Assembly: GCF_946482605.1 (NCBI RefSeq)
Contig: NZ_CAMLSE010000002.1
Span: 248,001-312,000 of the forward strand
Source: an uncultured Dyadobacter sp.
GTDB taxonomy: Bacteria; Bacteroidota; Bacteroidia; Cytophagales; Spirosomataceae
Length of the DNA stretch: 64,000 bases
Direction: 5' to 3'
Shown here: positions 25,157 to 34,485 of the stretch, piece by piece
How positions within the stretch are numbered: position 1 is the first letter of the stretch
Layout: every line of letters begins with the position of its first letter
The notes under the pieces: model-generated
The model's database searches: none
What the model was told of the DNA's origin: nothing
The model's input: only the letters and a program-made list of their open reading frames with translations
Position numbers and translations under genes: made by a program

Positions 25157-26488
25157 TTAATAGCCTGGATTTTGGACAAGGTCCCCGTCGGTCTGAATGG
25201 CCGTGAGCGGGATGGGCAGGATGTTGAACTGCTGGTTCTTACGATTGGCATTAATAGCTCCGAAAATGGTCGCCGAACGACCGGTACGCACCACATCCGC
25301 AAAGCGATGGCCTTCAAAAGGCAGTTCCAACCGGCGTTCTTCGAGTATCGCGAGATTGAATGCTTCCTTACCCGACGATACCGTGAGCGAAGATGCCGGG
25401 ACGTCCGAGCGTGTACGGATCGTGTTCAAGTCGGCCAATGCGCCTGTGAAGTCAGGTGTCGCTTTATTGGCGCGTGCTTCGGCGCGGATCAGGTATTGCT
25501 CAGCAATGCGCAGGATGAACACCGAGCTGGAACCGTCCGGCTTGCCGTATTGAATGAGGTCCCAGGAGCCTTCGGCCGTTTGTTTGAGCAAACTTTTACG
25601 TGCACCGCCTTTGGCGGGATCGAGCAGCAGGCTTACAAACTCGCGTGCGGGAATGTAATCGTGGCGGCCGCCGTCGGCAGGTGAAAGCCAGTTGGTATAA
25701 AATGAATTGCGGTCGGAAGTGCTATAAACCAGCTCAAAAATCGACTCTTCCGTAGTCTTGCCCGTGAAGAATGCGGAGTAAGGTTTGACCAGTTTGAATC
25801 CCGCATTAGCAATCACTTTCGACGCATTAGCCTCGGCCTGTTCCCAATTTTGCAAATAGGTAAAGTACCTCGCTTTCAATGCATACACAGAAAAGCGGGT
25901 AGCCCGGGTGCGGTTCACGGTTTCTTTCAAAAGCTGCTCAGCCTGGTCGAGGTCGGCACCGATTTGCGCGTAAGTTTCCGCCGAAGTGCTGCGCTTGGTG
26001 CCCTTGTGCGTATCCGGGCCGGTGGCGGGTGTGAGCACGAGCTGCACGCCGCCGTAGGTTTTTACCAGATCGAGGTAACCCAGCGCGCGGAGAAAATAGG
26101 CCTCACCGAGCACCTGGTTTCTTTCTTCCTGGGTAAAAAATCCGTCCTGTACACCCGGAACAAGCGCGATTACGAAGTTCGCCTGATTGATCATCTTGTA
26201 GATCGCCGAAAAGCCTCCGCCTGCATTGTTAGGCGTCAGGTCGGGTACCAGGTTGTTCTGGTTGTTGTAATTGACGACATTGTCGGAAGCCAGGTCCACG
26301 CCGATAATGTTGGAAGTCGCGTAGCCCTGCAATGCGTCGTACACGCCTACGAGGGCCGTGTTGGCCGATTTTTCGTCCACGATCACTGCCTCGTCGGAAA
26401 TGTTCTGTTCCGGCTCGGTATCGAGCAGGTCGGAGCAGGAAGAGAGCCATAATGCGGCCAGGATCAATGCTATATTTAGTTTTCTCAT
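25157..26488 (-). CDS. RagB/SusD-family lipoprotein (first pair of the sulfur locus)
   Basis: 443 aa from the ATG at 26488, with lipobox LSSC (Cys18). ATGs at 26491 and 26500 are also in frame, and the last overlaps the SusC stop as TAATG. SusD helices (AYFLRALGYLDLVKTYGGVQ), the RIAEQYLIRAEARANK signature and a QNPGY end are present. It is paralogous to the SusD at 19742-21076. It is followed 19 bases later by the S51 peptidase gene. Confidence 0.94.
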   Translation of the reverse strand: MRKLNIALILAALWLSSCSDLLDTEPEQNISDEAVIVDEKSANTALVGVYDALQGYATSNIIGVDLASDNVVNYNNQNNLVPDLTPNNAGGGFSAIYKMINQANFVIALVPGVQDGFFTQEERNQVLGEAYFLRALGYLDLVKTYGGVQLVLTPATGPDTHKGTKRSTSAETYAQIGADLDQAEQLLKETVNRTRATRFSVYALKARYFTYLQNWEQAEANASKVIANAGFKLVKPYSAFFTGKTTEESIFELVYSTSDRNSFYTNWLSPADGGRHDYIPAREFVSLLLDPAKGGARKSLLKQTAEGSWDLIQYGKPDGSSSVFILRIAEQYLIRAEARANKATPDFTGALADLNTIRTRSDVPASSLTVSSGKEAFNLAILEERRLELPFEGHRFADVVRTGRSATIFGAINANRKNQQFNILPIPLTAIQTDGDLVQNPGY

Positions 26489-26499
26489 CATCAATTCCA

Positions 26500-29400
26500 T
26501 TAAAAACTCAGATTCACACCTAATACCACCGATTTCGGCTGCGGCGGCGTGCCGAAATCCAGCCCTTGCACGAGGCCGTTCCGGCTGTCGGCAGCCACAT
26601 TCACCTCGGGATCGGGACCGGAATAATTGGTCAGCGTCCACAGGTTCGTTGCCGTCAGGTACAGCCTCGCACCCGATGCGCGGATAGCCGAAACCACACC
26701 TTTGGGCAGGTTATAGCTGATCGTCACGTCACGCAAGCGCAGGTAAGACGCATCTTCCAGGTAGCGGCTGTTGCCCGTGCGGAAATAGTTCAGGCTACCA
26801 TCGGGATTGGTCAGGTTCGTCGGGCGGGGCAGCACGCCGGTATCGCCCGGCTTCTGCCAGTAGTTGAGCGAGCTTTTTTGAATAGACCGGGTCACGCCGC
26901 GGGTACCGGCCGTTTCAAGGAAATAGGCGGTGTAGTTGTAAGCCGAGCTGCCGTATTTATAATAAAAATTCAAGTTTAGGTCGAGTCCTCTGTAAGACAA
27001 TGTGTTACGGAATGCCCCTTCGAATTTTGGCCAGACATTCCCTACAATGTGCTGGTCGTCCACGGTGATCTTGCCATCCTTGTTAATGTCTTCGTAAATC
27101 GCGTTGCCATTCTCCGGATTCAAGCCGATTTCTTTGTAAGCATACACCGAGTACAACGGCTGGCCTTCCACCACGCGGAACATGTCGTAACTCGCCGTAA
27201 TGGGCGTCAGCAGCTTCTGCACGCGGTTCACATTGCGGGAAACGGTGAGCACGGTTTTCCATTCCAGATCTTTGGTACGCACATTCACCGAATTCAGCAA
27301 GAGCTCCACGCCCCGGTTACTGATCTCGCCGACATTACGCACGACGGACGAAAAGCCGGTATTCGGCGCCACAGGCTGGTCGAGCAGCAGGTCGTAAGTG
27401 AATTTGTCGTAGTAATTGAATTCGAAATTCAGGCGCTGTTTCAACAATGCCCCCGAAAGACCGAAGTTGTACTGGCGGGTAGTTTCCCATTTCAAATCCG
27501 GGTTGGCGAGCTGGCTGGGCGCGATGCCGGGCTGGTCACCGTAGTTGGTACCGCCCGCCCAGAGGCCGCGGGACGCGAAATCGTCGATATCCTGGTTACC
27601 GGTTAGTCCTAAACTGGCCTTGAAACGCAGGTCGGTAAAGGTATTGTTTTCAGGAAAAAACGATTCTTTTGAAATATTCCACCCCAAACCAACCGACGGA
27701 AAATAGCCCCAACGGTGATCGGCCCCGAAACGTGAGGAAGCATCGGCGCGGATGTTACCGTCAATGCTGTACCGGTTGTCGTAACTGTAATTAAAACCCG
27801 CGAAATACGACAGCAGGCCATAGGAAGAACCTGTGGAAGAAGCCGTTTGCACCGCGGCCGAAGCAATCCGCTTGAACTGGTTGCTCGGGAAGCCCGTACC
27901 GGTGAGCGTGGCGCGTTCGGTGGTCGTTTTTTGAATGGTATTCCCTACAAAAACCGAGAATTCGCCTTTGGCTGAGGATAAGTTGTAGTTCAAAAGCTGC
28001 TCGGCGATGAGCGATTGCTTGATCGTCGTCACATCGTTCGCCTCGCCTGCGGGCTGGCCGTACACGAGGTTGGTGTTGTAGTAAGCCTTTTCGTGGTAGT
28101 TGTTGTAATCGTTGCTCCACGATGATTTGAAGGACAAATTCGGGAGGATATTCCAGATCGCGTACACATTGTTGATGCTCCGCAAGCTCACCGAACGCGT
28201 GTCGGAGTTTTCCAGAATGGCCAGGTGGCTGTCGAAAACCGTTGGTTTGGCATAACTGCCATCTTCATTGTACAACGGGTAAAAAGTGGGCGTATGCAAT
28301 GCCGCCTGGAACAACCCCGCAGGTCCGTCCCCTACCCGCACGAGCCGGCGCGGCACACTCGAAAGCGTGTTGCTGGTCCCGATTTTCAGGTTGGGTAAAA
28401 TCGAATGGTCGATATTGAAACGGAAGGAATACCGCTTAAAATCCTGCGTTTTGAGCGTCGATTGCTGGTTCTGGTATTCACCGCCAAGGTAAAAATTGGT
28501 GCGCGAGTCGCCGCCCGAAACGGATAGCGTGTATTTGCTCAATGAAGCCGTGCGGAAAATGTCGCTCACGCGGTCGTAAGTGCCTTGTTCTTCCGGACTC
28601 CCAAATGCCGGAAAGCCTGCAACCGCCTCCGAAACCGGCCGGAATGGACGGGTTGCGTAAGATTTACCGTCATTCACATGCACCAGGTTGACGAGCTCGG
28701 CGTGTTCCTGGCCGGTAACCAACTGCCAAAGGTTAGTAGCTTTGGCAAAACCCTGCTCGACATTGATACTCACCTTCGTACGTGAGTTACGCGCCCCCCG
28801 CTTGGTCGTAATCAGGATCACCCCATTCGCACCACGGGCACCGTACAATGCGGTCGCATTCGCGTCTTTGAGGACCGACACCGACTCGATATCGTCCGGG
28901 TTCAGGTCCGAAAGCGGGTTAGGTGTCTGCCCGCCCATGCCGCGTGAAAGGCCCTGCAAGTTTTCATTATTGATAAAAACGCCGTCGACCACGTACAGCG
29001 GATCATTTCCCGCTTTAATGGAAGTGGCACCGCGCAATCGCACCAGCACGGATGTCCCCGGCACGCCCGAATTGCTCGAAATCTGCAAACCGGGCACGGT
29101 ACCCTGCAATTTCTCGATCACGCTGTTGTAGGAAACCTGTGAAAAGTCTTTCGAATCAACCGTAGTTACAGCGCCGGTTTGGGCGCTGCGTTTGGTTTGG
29201 GTATAACCCGTTACGACCACTTCGCTGAGCTGGCCTTCATCGGGTTTCAGGGCAATATTTACGCTCGTCGCGCCGCTTACCGACTGTTCCAGAGTTACAT
29301 AGCCGATATAGGAGAAGATCAGCACGTCGCTGCCACCAACCGAAATGGTGAATGCGCCATTGGCATCGGTGAGTGTGCCTTTGTTACTGCCTTTCACGCG

Positions 29401-29862
29401 GATGGTCACACCGGGCAATCCGTCGCCTTTTTCATCCTTTACGACGCCCTTAATCGCCTGATCATCTGCTTGATCTAAATCCGGAACATCGCCGGTTTGC
29501 TTTACAGCTTCGCGGATGATCACCTTTTCCTTTTGCTGCTCGTAGTCGAGATTGCGCTGCCGAAGGAGCTTGTTCAGGATCTGCTCAACGGGTTCATTTC
29601 TCGCACCATAAGTTAGGTTAATATATGGATTTACTAGTCTATCCTGGTAAATAAAAACGAACCCGCTTTTTTCTTCAATTTGTTTTAAAATAGTCTTCAA
29701 AGACTGCTTTTCGGCCAGGATGGAGATCTTTACATCGCGGATCGTCTTCTCGCTCTCGGCCAAAACCGGTCGGAAAAGCGAAGCGACGAGGACGGTTATC
29801 ATCCAAAGCCGTGTTAAATGGGGCCGGTGAAAGCGCCCGTTCAATCGGATAGGTTCCTTCAT
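26500..29862 (-). CDS. SusC/RagA TonB-linked receptor with STN domain
   Basis: 1120 aa. A signal peptide (about 1-36, ending VLAE) precedes an STN domain (about 45-110, LKTILKQIEEKSGFVFIYQD), a carboxypeptidase-regulatory domain (about 135-210), a plug with DPLYVVDGVFINNENLQG and SVSVLKDANATALYGARGAN, and a barrel ending in Phe. The STN domain should signal through the FecR encoded 12 bases upstream. It pairs with the SusD encoded next (TAATG overlap). It is the signalling receptor of the operon that also carries the S51, DoxX and SoxCD genes. Confidence 0.96.
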   Translation of the reverse strand: MKEPIRLNGRFHRPHLTRLWMITVLVASLFRPVLAESEKTIRDVKISILAEKQSLKTILKQIEEKSGFVFIYQDRLVNPYINLTYGARNEPVEQILNKLLRQRNLDYEQQKEKVIIREAVKQTGDVPDLDQADDQAIKGVVKDEKGDGLPGVTIRVKGSNKGTLTDANGAFTISVGGSDVLIFSYIGYVTLEQSVSGATSVNIALKPDEGQLSEVVVTGYTQTKRSAQTGAVTTVDSKDFSQVSYNSVIEKLQGTVPGLQISSNSGVPGTSVLVRLRGATSIKAGNDPLYVVDGVFINNENLQGLSRGMGGQTPNPLSDLNPDDIESVSVLKDANATALYGARGANGVILITTKRGARNSRTKVSINVEQGFAKATNLWQLVTGQEHAELVNLVHVNDGKSYATRPFRPVSEAVAGFPAFGSPEEQGTYDRVSDIFRTASLSKYTLSVSGGDSRTNFYLGGEYQNQQSTLKTQDFKRYSFRFNIDHSILPNLKIGTSNTLSSVPRRLVRVGDGPAGLFQAALHTPTFYPLYNEDGSYAKPTVFDSHLAILENSDTRSVSLRSINNVYAIWNILPNLSFKSSWSNDYNNYHEKAYYNTNLVYGQPAGEANDVTTIKQSLIAEQLLNYNLSSAKGEFSVFVGNTIQKTTTERATLTGTGFPSNQFKRIASAAVQTASSTGSSYGLLSYFAGFNYSYDNRYSIDGNIRADASSRFGADHRWGYFPSVGLGWNISKESFFPENNTFTDLRFKASLGLTGNQDIDDFASRGLWAGGTNYGDQPGIAPSQLANPDLKWETTRQYNFGLSGALLKQRLNFEFNYYDKFTYDLLLDQPVAPNTGFSSVVRNVGEISNRGVELLLNSVNVRTKDLEWKTVLTVSRNVNRVQKLLTPITASYDMFRVVEGQPLYSVYAYKEIGLNPENGNAIYEDINKDGKITVDDQHIVGNVWPKFEGAFRNTLSYRGLDLNLNFYYKYGSSAYNYTAYFLETAGTRGVTRSIQKSSLNYWQKPGDTGVLPRPTNLTNPDGSLNYFRTGNSRYLEDASYLRLRDVTISYNLPKGVVSAIRASGARLYLTATNLWTLTNYSGPDPEVNVAADSRNGLVQGLDFGTPPQPKSVVLGVNLSF

Positions 29863-29874
29863 TGTCTGTTCGTG

Positions 29875-30882
29875 TTAATGCTTGTTCATTGAGATCAGGA
29901 CTTGGCCCGTTGCGTGGCGGTAGTGAAAATTACCCGCAATCGCCAGTGTCCCAAGAATATCGTCCAAAGTTTCTTCCGACCGGAATCGTGCCGTAAGCCG
30001 CTGAGATGCCAGTATTTTGCTATCCACTTCGACGGCTACGTTAAACTTCTTTTCCAGCAGCAGCGCAATCGTTTTCAGGTCTTCATTGTTGAAATCCAGC
30101 GCCCCGCGTATCCAGCCTGCGAGCGACCGCGCATTCACGTGCTCTTTCTGCGCCCGTCCGCTCTGGTTGTCGACCACCAATTGCTCGTCGGGAAGCAGGA
30201 AGGCCGTTTGCGCTTCCGGATAGCCGTTTCTATTGCGTACACCTACTTTTCCACTGGCTACGGTCACCCGCACGTCGCCCAGGCTCCGATAAGCCCGCAC
30301 CGAGAACACCGTGCCCAACACCTGCGTCCGGGTGCGGCCCGCATCGACGATAAAAGGATGCCCCGCGTCGTGTTTCACTTCGAAATAAGCCTCTCCGTCC
30401 GTGAGCCTGATCTCGCGTGCTTTCGGGCCGAACGCTTCGGGATAGCTGATCCTGCTGCCACCATTGAGTGTTACCAGCGAGCTATCCGGCAGCCGGTAGG
30501 TTTTCACTTCACCCGGCAATGCACTGACTGTAAGCATTTTGCCCGGCAAATCTTTATTTCGGGATAGATTACCACCCAGCCAAAAGAAGCCGATACAAAG
30601 CAATGCTGCCACGGCTGCCACCGCATAAAAAGCGCGAAACCGGCCTGTATTAATTTGCGCCTGAAAGCCTGCCGACGCTTCCAATGTGTGTTCCGTCTCG
30701 ACTGCTGCCAGGATATTTGTCCACGATTCTGCTTCCGCTGCATCCAGGTCGAGCTCATCGGGTAAAGCGGGTTGCTGTCGTGCCGCCTGCGCATACCACT
30801 GCATAATGAGCGCTTTCTCAGCCTGGGTACATCGCCCGAACCGGTACTTCACCAACAAATCCCTCACCTGCCGCGGGTCCAT
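29875..30882 (-). CDS. FecR-family anti-sigma factor
   Basis: 335 aa. A cytoplasmic N-terminal part (LLVKYRFGRCTQAEKALI) is followed by one membrane segment (about 84-101, FYAVAAVAALLCIGFFWLGG). The periplasmic FecR domain shows SSLVTLNGGSRISYPEAF and EAYFEVKHDAGHPF, and a C-terminal DUF4974-like domain ends VLISMNKH. It lies 68 bases after its sigma gene and 12 before SusC, the standard sigma-FecR-SusC order. Confidence 0.95.
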   Translation of the reverse strand: MDPRQVRDLLVKYRFGRCTQAEKALIMQWYAQAARQQPALPDELDLDAAEAESWTNILAAVETEHTLEASAGFQAQINTGRFRAFYAVAAVAALLCIGFFWLGGNLSRNKDLPGKMLTVSALPGEVKTYRLPDSSLVTLNGGSRISYPEAFGPKAREIRLTDGEAYFEVKHDAGHPFIVDAGRTRTQVLGTVFSVRAYRSLGDVRVTVASGKVGVRNRNGYPEAQTAFLLPDEQLVVDNQSGRAQKEHVNARSLAGWIRGALDFNNEDLKTIALLLEKKFNVAVEVDSKILASQRLTARFRSEETLDDILGTLAIAGNFHYRHATGQVLISMNKH

Positions 30883-30950
30883 AGTAATAGCGTTTTGAAT
30901 TGCAATTCAGAACTATGACAGGCTGGGTGCCATTTGGTAGTAGAAGTTTT

Positions 30951-31529
30951 TTAAAAAAATAATACGACCAGCTGCGACTTCCATTGTATCAACCTCTCCC
31001 TCAATATCTTAATCGCATTACTAATTTGCTTTTTTACCGTATGATCCGAAAGCGAAAGCTGCTCGGCGATCTCTGCATAGGACAATTCGCCCTGCCGCCT
31101 GAGCTCGAACACCTCCTTCATTTTCCGCGGTAAATGGTCAATTTCGGCTTCGAACAACTGGAAAAGCAACTCCTGATCGGTCGCTTCGGTAACGGGAACG
31201 GGCGAGTCGTCCAGGAATTCGGCCAGGGCGTCGAGGTGGTGCTGGTAGGTCTTTTTTTGTTCGATCAGGTTCAGAACGCGGTTACGAACCGCCGTGAACA
31301 GGTAACCGGCCAGACCTGTATGCAATTGAATAACAGCACGTTTTGTCCACAGATTGATAAACACCTCCTGCACCACATCCTGGGCGTCTTCTGCACTACC
31401 GAGCATTTTAAAAGCATGCGCATAAAGCCTCCGGAAATAACGGCGGTGAATTTCCTCAAATGCCGCCACGGAGCCTTCCTGAAACGCATTCAGCAACTGC
31501 TGGTCCGATAAATCACCTAATTCCTGCAC
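30951..31529 (-). CDS. ECF RNA polymerase sigma-70 factor (FecI-like)
   Basis: 192 aa. The start is GTG at 31529: a stop lies a few codons upstream, and the next in-frame ATG would remove part of region 2. Region 2 shows FEEIHRRYFRRLYAHAFKM and AEDAQDVVQEVFINLW. Region 4 shows LPRKMKEVFELRRQGELSY and a helix-turn-helix with SLSDHTVKKQISNAIKIL. It is closest to the sigma factor at the left edge, and both genes share an upstream element. It should drive the eleven-gene operon down to 14731. Confidence 0.95.
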   Translation of the reverse strand: MQELGDLSDQQLLNAFQEGSVAAFEEIHRRYFRRLYAHAFKMLGSAEDAQDVVQEVFINLWTKRAVIQLHTGLAGYLFTAVRNRVLNLIEQKKTYQHHLDALAEFLDDSPVPVTEATDQELLFQLFEAEIDHLPRKMKEVFELRRQGELSYAEIAEQLSLSDHTVKKQISNAIKILRERLIQWKSQLVVLFF

Positions 31530-31566
31530 TTTCGGAGAAGTTTACAATGTAATTGACCGAAGAGGC

Positions 31567-31613
31567 TTACTGGTGGTTAATAAGACTATTACTCTACAAA
31601 ATTGATAGACAAA
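31567..31613 (-). promoter_or_regulatory. Conserved element A, copy 2 (upstream of ECF sigma)
   Basis: On the minus strand this reads TTTGTCTATCAA, TAGAGTAAT, TTATT and CCACCAGTAA, as at 712-762. Here it ends 38 bases above the GTG of the sigma gene. The divergent metN start is more than 200 bases away on the other side. Because the other copy has no metN nearby, the element belongs to the sigma genes. A promoter or regulatory role is inferred. Confidence 0.6.
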
Positions 31614-31821
31614 TAAAGATCAATTTATATTATAACGCAAGGAAAGATGCTCAAAAATTCCCCCTAACTTTTTCCAAAGCGCAACCGGTGTTATATATAC
31701 GTTAAACGAAATTTGTCGAATGCATTGACAGATTCTCATTAGATAAGACAATGCTCAAAGAAAATCAAAAATATTATTAATCCATAGACTTTATAGATTA
31801 CATTGCGCAACGATAAACCGC

Positions 31822-32868
31822 ATGCCCAGTGAATACATGATCGAGCTTAGAAACGTCACAAAGATTTTTAAACATAAAGACCGGGATGTGACCGCCCTTT
31901 CCGACGTGTCGCTGCGGGTGGAGCAAGGTAAGATTTTCGGGGTGATCGGACAGTCTGGGGCCGGGAAAAGCACGCTCATCCGCTGTGTGAATTTGCTGGA
32001 AATGCCCACGAGCGGCCAGGTAATCGTCGATGGAAAAAGTCTTACTTCCCTCTCCGATCGCGAACTGGCCAGGGAACGGCGGCAGATCGGGATGATATTC
32101 CAGCATTTTAACCTGCTCGCCTCGCGGACGGTTTTCGAAAATGTGGCATTCCCGCTCGAACTGGACAACATTCCTAAACACGAGATCCATACACGCGTTT
32201 CGGAGCTTTTGCGGCTGGTAGGCTTGCAGGAAAAGGCAAATGACTATCCGGCTTCGCTTTCGGGTGGACAAAAACAGCGCGTCGCCATTGCCCGTACCCT
32301 TGCCAACAATCCGAAAGTACTCCTGTGCGACGAGGCTACCAGTGCCCTGGATCCCGGAACGACGGCCTCTATCCTGGCATTGCTGAAAGACATTAACCGT
32401 CGTTTGAAAATCACGATCCTGCTTATTACGCATGAAATGAATGTCATCAAATCGATTTGCCATGATGTGGCGGTGATCAGTCAGGGTAAGCTCGTGGAGA
32501 AAGGCACGGTAAATGCGGTTTTCTCAAACCCTAAAACCGAACTGGCACGCACATTCATCAGCGCGGCATTGCATGTGGAAATTCCCGAGCATTACCGGCA
32601 GCATGTAACGGCCCTGAATGAAGGCGGCATGTCGCCCTTGCTCCGGCTGCGGCTTACGGGCGACACCGCCGACCAGCCGCTGCTCTCGCAAGCCGCGCGG
32701 CTGTTTGAGATCGATACGAAGATCATCAGTGCGCAAATGGACCATGTGGGCGACAAGCATTTCGGCGTAATCCTGGTCGTGCTCTCCGGCCGGTCAGAAA
32801 ACTACCAGAAGGCTATCGATTTTTTCATCTACCACCATATTAAAGTTGAATTGCTAGGCTATGTCTGA
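31822..32868 (+). CDS. metN: Methionine ABC transporter ATP-binding protein MetN
   Basis: 348 aa. The ATPase domain has Walker [10 protein letters not shown] (about 42-50), signature LSGGQKQR (about 145-152) and Walker [13 protein letters not shown] (about 165-176). The C-terminal region (about 270-348) is the NIL domain that senses methionine in MetN proteins. It powers uptake of methionine across the inner membrane. It overlaps metI by 8 bases, and metQ follows. An ATG at 31837 would give the more usual MIEL start. I see no SAM riboswitch upstream. Confidence 0.95.
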   Translation: MPSEYMIELRNVTKIFKHKDRDVTALSDVSLRVEQGKIFGVIGQSGAGKSTLIRCVNLLEMPTSGQVIVDGKSLTSLSDRELARERRQIGMIFQHFNLLASRTVFENVAFPLELDNIPKHEIHTRVSELLRLVGLQEKANDYPASLSGGQKQRVAIARTLANNPKVLLCDEATSALDPGTTASILALLKDINRRLKITILLITHEMNVIKSICHDVAVISQGKLVEKGTVNAVFSNPKTELARTFISAALHVEIPEHYRQHVTALNEGGMSPLLRLRLTGDTADQPLLSQAARLFEIDTKIISAQMDHVGDKHFGVILVVLSGRSENYQKAIDFFIYHHIKVELLGYV

Positions 32869-33514
32869 TCCTATTGTGTCACTCCTGCTCTCCGGTCTTG
32901 GCGAAACCCTGTTTATGACCATCACGGCCGGGTTTTTTGGGTTTATCCTGGGCCTGCCGACCGGCACTATCCTCTTTCTGACGCGCCAGGGGCAGGTTTT
33001 GGAGAACCGGACGTTCAACGGCGTGATCTCCGTATTGATCAATATTTTTCGCGCCATTCCATTCATCATCCTTATCGTGTGGATGATCCCGTTTACAAGA
33101 GCCGTAGTAGGAACTTCCATCGGCGTGAGCGCAGCATTGGTACCTTTGAGCGTAGGGGCGGCGCCATTTATCGCACGGATGGTCGAAAACAGCCTCATCG
33201 AGGTACCGGCAGGACTTATCGAAGCGGCCCGGGCCATGGGTGCCACACCGTTACAGATCGTGTACAAGGTGCTATTGCCCGAGGCGCTGCCTTCGCTGGT
33301 GAATGTTGCCACCATTACCCTGATCACCCTGGTGGGCTACTCGGCTATGGGTGGCGCGGTGGGCGCGGGTGGACTAGGGCAAATCGGCTATCAGTATGGT
33401 TACATTGGCTACGATACGGTGATCATGAACATCGTGCTTGTGCTGCTGATCGGACTGGTGTTCATCATTCAATTTTTAGGTGATCGGCTTTCGAAGCGCG
33501 TTGATCACCGGTAA
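32861..33514 (+). CDS. metI: Methionine ABC transporter permease MetI
   Basis: 217 aa with five hydrophobic segments. The binding-protein-dependent permease motif [24 protein letters not shown] (about 122-145; residues shown in part) contacts MetN. Length and composition match MetI. It overlaps metN by 8 bases and precedes metQ by 30 bases, completing the D-/L-methionine importer. Confidence 0.95.
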   Translation: MSDPIVSLLLSGLGETLFMTITAGFFGFILGLPTGTILFLTRQGQVLENRTFNGVISVLINIFRAIPFIILIVWMIPFTRAVVGTSIGVSAALVPLSVGAAPFIARMVENSLIEVPAGLIEAARAMGATPLQIVYKVLLPEALPSLVNVATITLITLVGYSAMGGAVGAGGLGQIGYQYGYIGYDTVIMNIVLVLLIGLVFIIQFLGDRLSKRVDHR

Positions 33515-33544
33515 TCAAATTCTGTATTTAAATTAAGCACATTA

Positions 33545-34369
33545 ATGCATATGAGTTCCGGCAAAAATCTCCTCCTGTTATTGACAATCGGCACCGCCAT
33601 GCTGACCGGCTGCAACAAGCAAGCGGCCCAGGACGACAATCCAAATCACATTAAAGTAGGCATCGCCGTCGGCCCGGAATATGAGGTGGCGCAGGCCGCT
33701 CAAAAAGTCGCGAAAGAAAAGTACGGCCTCGACGTGGAGCTGATCACCTTCAACGACTATGTAGTGCCCAACGAGGCGCTAAGCCACGGCGATGTGGACG
33801 TAAATGCATTCCAGCACAAGCCCTACCTCGACGAGCAGGTGAAGCAGCGCGGCTACAAGCTCGCTATCGTGGGCAATACATTCGTTTACCCCATCGCCGG
33901 TTATTCCAAAAAGATCAAAGACCTCGATGCCCTCAAACCCGGCGACACCGTAGTAATTCCCAATGACCCCACCAACGGCGGACGTTCGCTGCTGCTGCTT
34001 CAAAAATACGGCCTGATCAAGCTCAAAGAAGGGGTTGGCCTGCTTCCCAAGGTGATCGACATCGTGGAGAATCCCAAAAACCTCAAAATCCTCGAACTGG
34101 AAGCCCCGCAACTCCCCCGCACCCTCGACGACGCCAATGTGACGCTGGCAATCATCAACAATAACTTCGCAGGCAAAGCCGGCCTGATCTCCACCCGCGA
34201 CGGCCTGCTGATCGAGGACAAAGACTCCCCTTACGTGAACCTGATCGTGGCGCGGGAGGATAACAAGGGCGATGAAAAAGTAAAAAACTATGTGAAAGCC
34301 TATCAATCGAAGGAAGTGGAGGAAACTGCGGCAAAGGTATTCCAGGGCGGAGCGATCAAGGGTTGGTGA
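33545..34369 (+). CDS. metQ: Methionine-binding lipoprotein MetQ
   Basis: 274 aa of the NLPA family. The signal peptide ends with lipobox MLTGC (Cys22). Typical stretches are ITFNDYVVPNEALSHGDVDVNAFQH and GDTVVIPNDPTNGGRSLLLL (quoted in part). It delivers methionine to MetI. It is the third gene of the metNIQ operon; an ATG at 33551 is an alternative start. Confidence 0.95.
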   Translation: MHMSSGKNLLLLLTIGTAMLTGCNKQAAQDDNPNHIKVGIAVGPEYEVAQAAQKVAKEKYGLDVELITFNDYVVPNEALSHGDVDVNAFQHKPYLDEQVKQRGYKLAIVGNTFVYPIAGYSKKIKDLDALKPGDTVVIPNDPTNGGRSLLLLQKYGLIKLKEGVGLLPKVIDIVENPKNLKILELEAPQLPRTLDDANVTLAIINNNFAGKAGLISTRDGLLIEDKDSPYVNLIVAREDNKGDEKVKNYVKAYQSKEVEETAAKVFQGGAIKGW

Positions 34370-34485
34370 TTTTCCGATCAAAAAACAGCCAAAAGTAAAC
34401 TTCGTTCAAAACCGTCAATTCCGTTCTATTTTTTGAAAAACGAGCTGCCTAACATTGCATTGCCGATGTTATAAATGCCTTTTCA

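Noticed and set aside
31614..31821. Possible SAM riboswitch upstream of metNIQ
   Set aside because: I looked for SAM-I and SAM-II type conserved blocks and paired stems and saw none. The stretch is A/T-rich without a stable hairpin.
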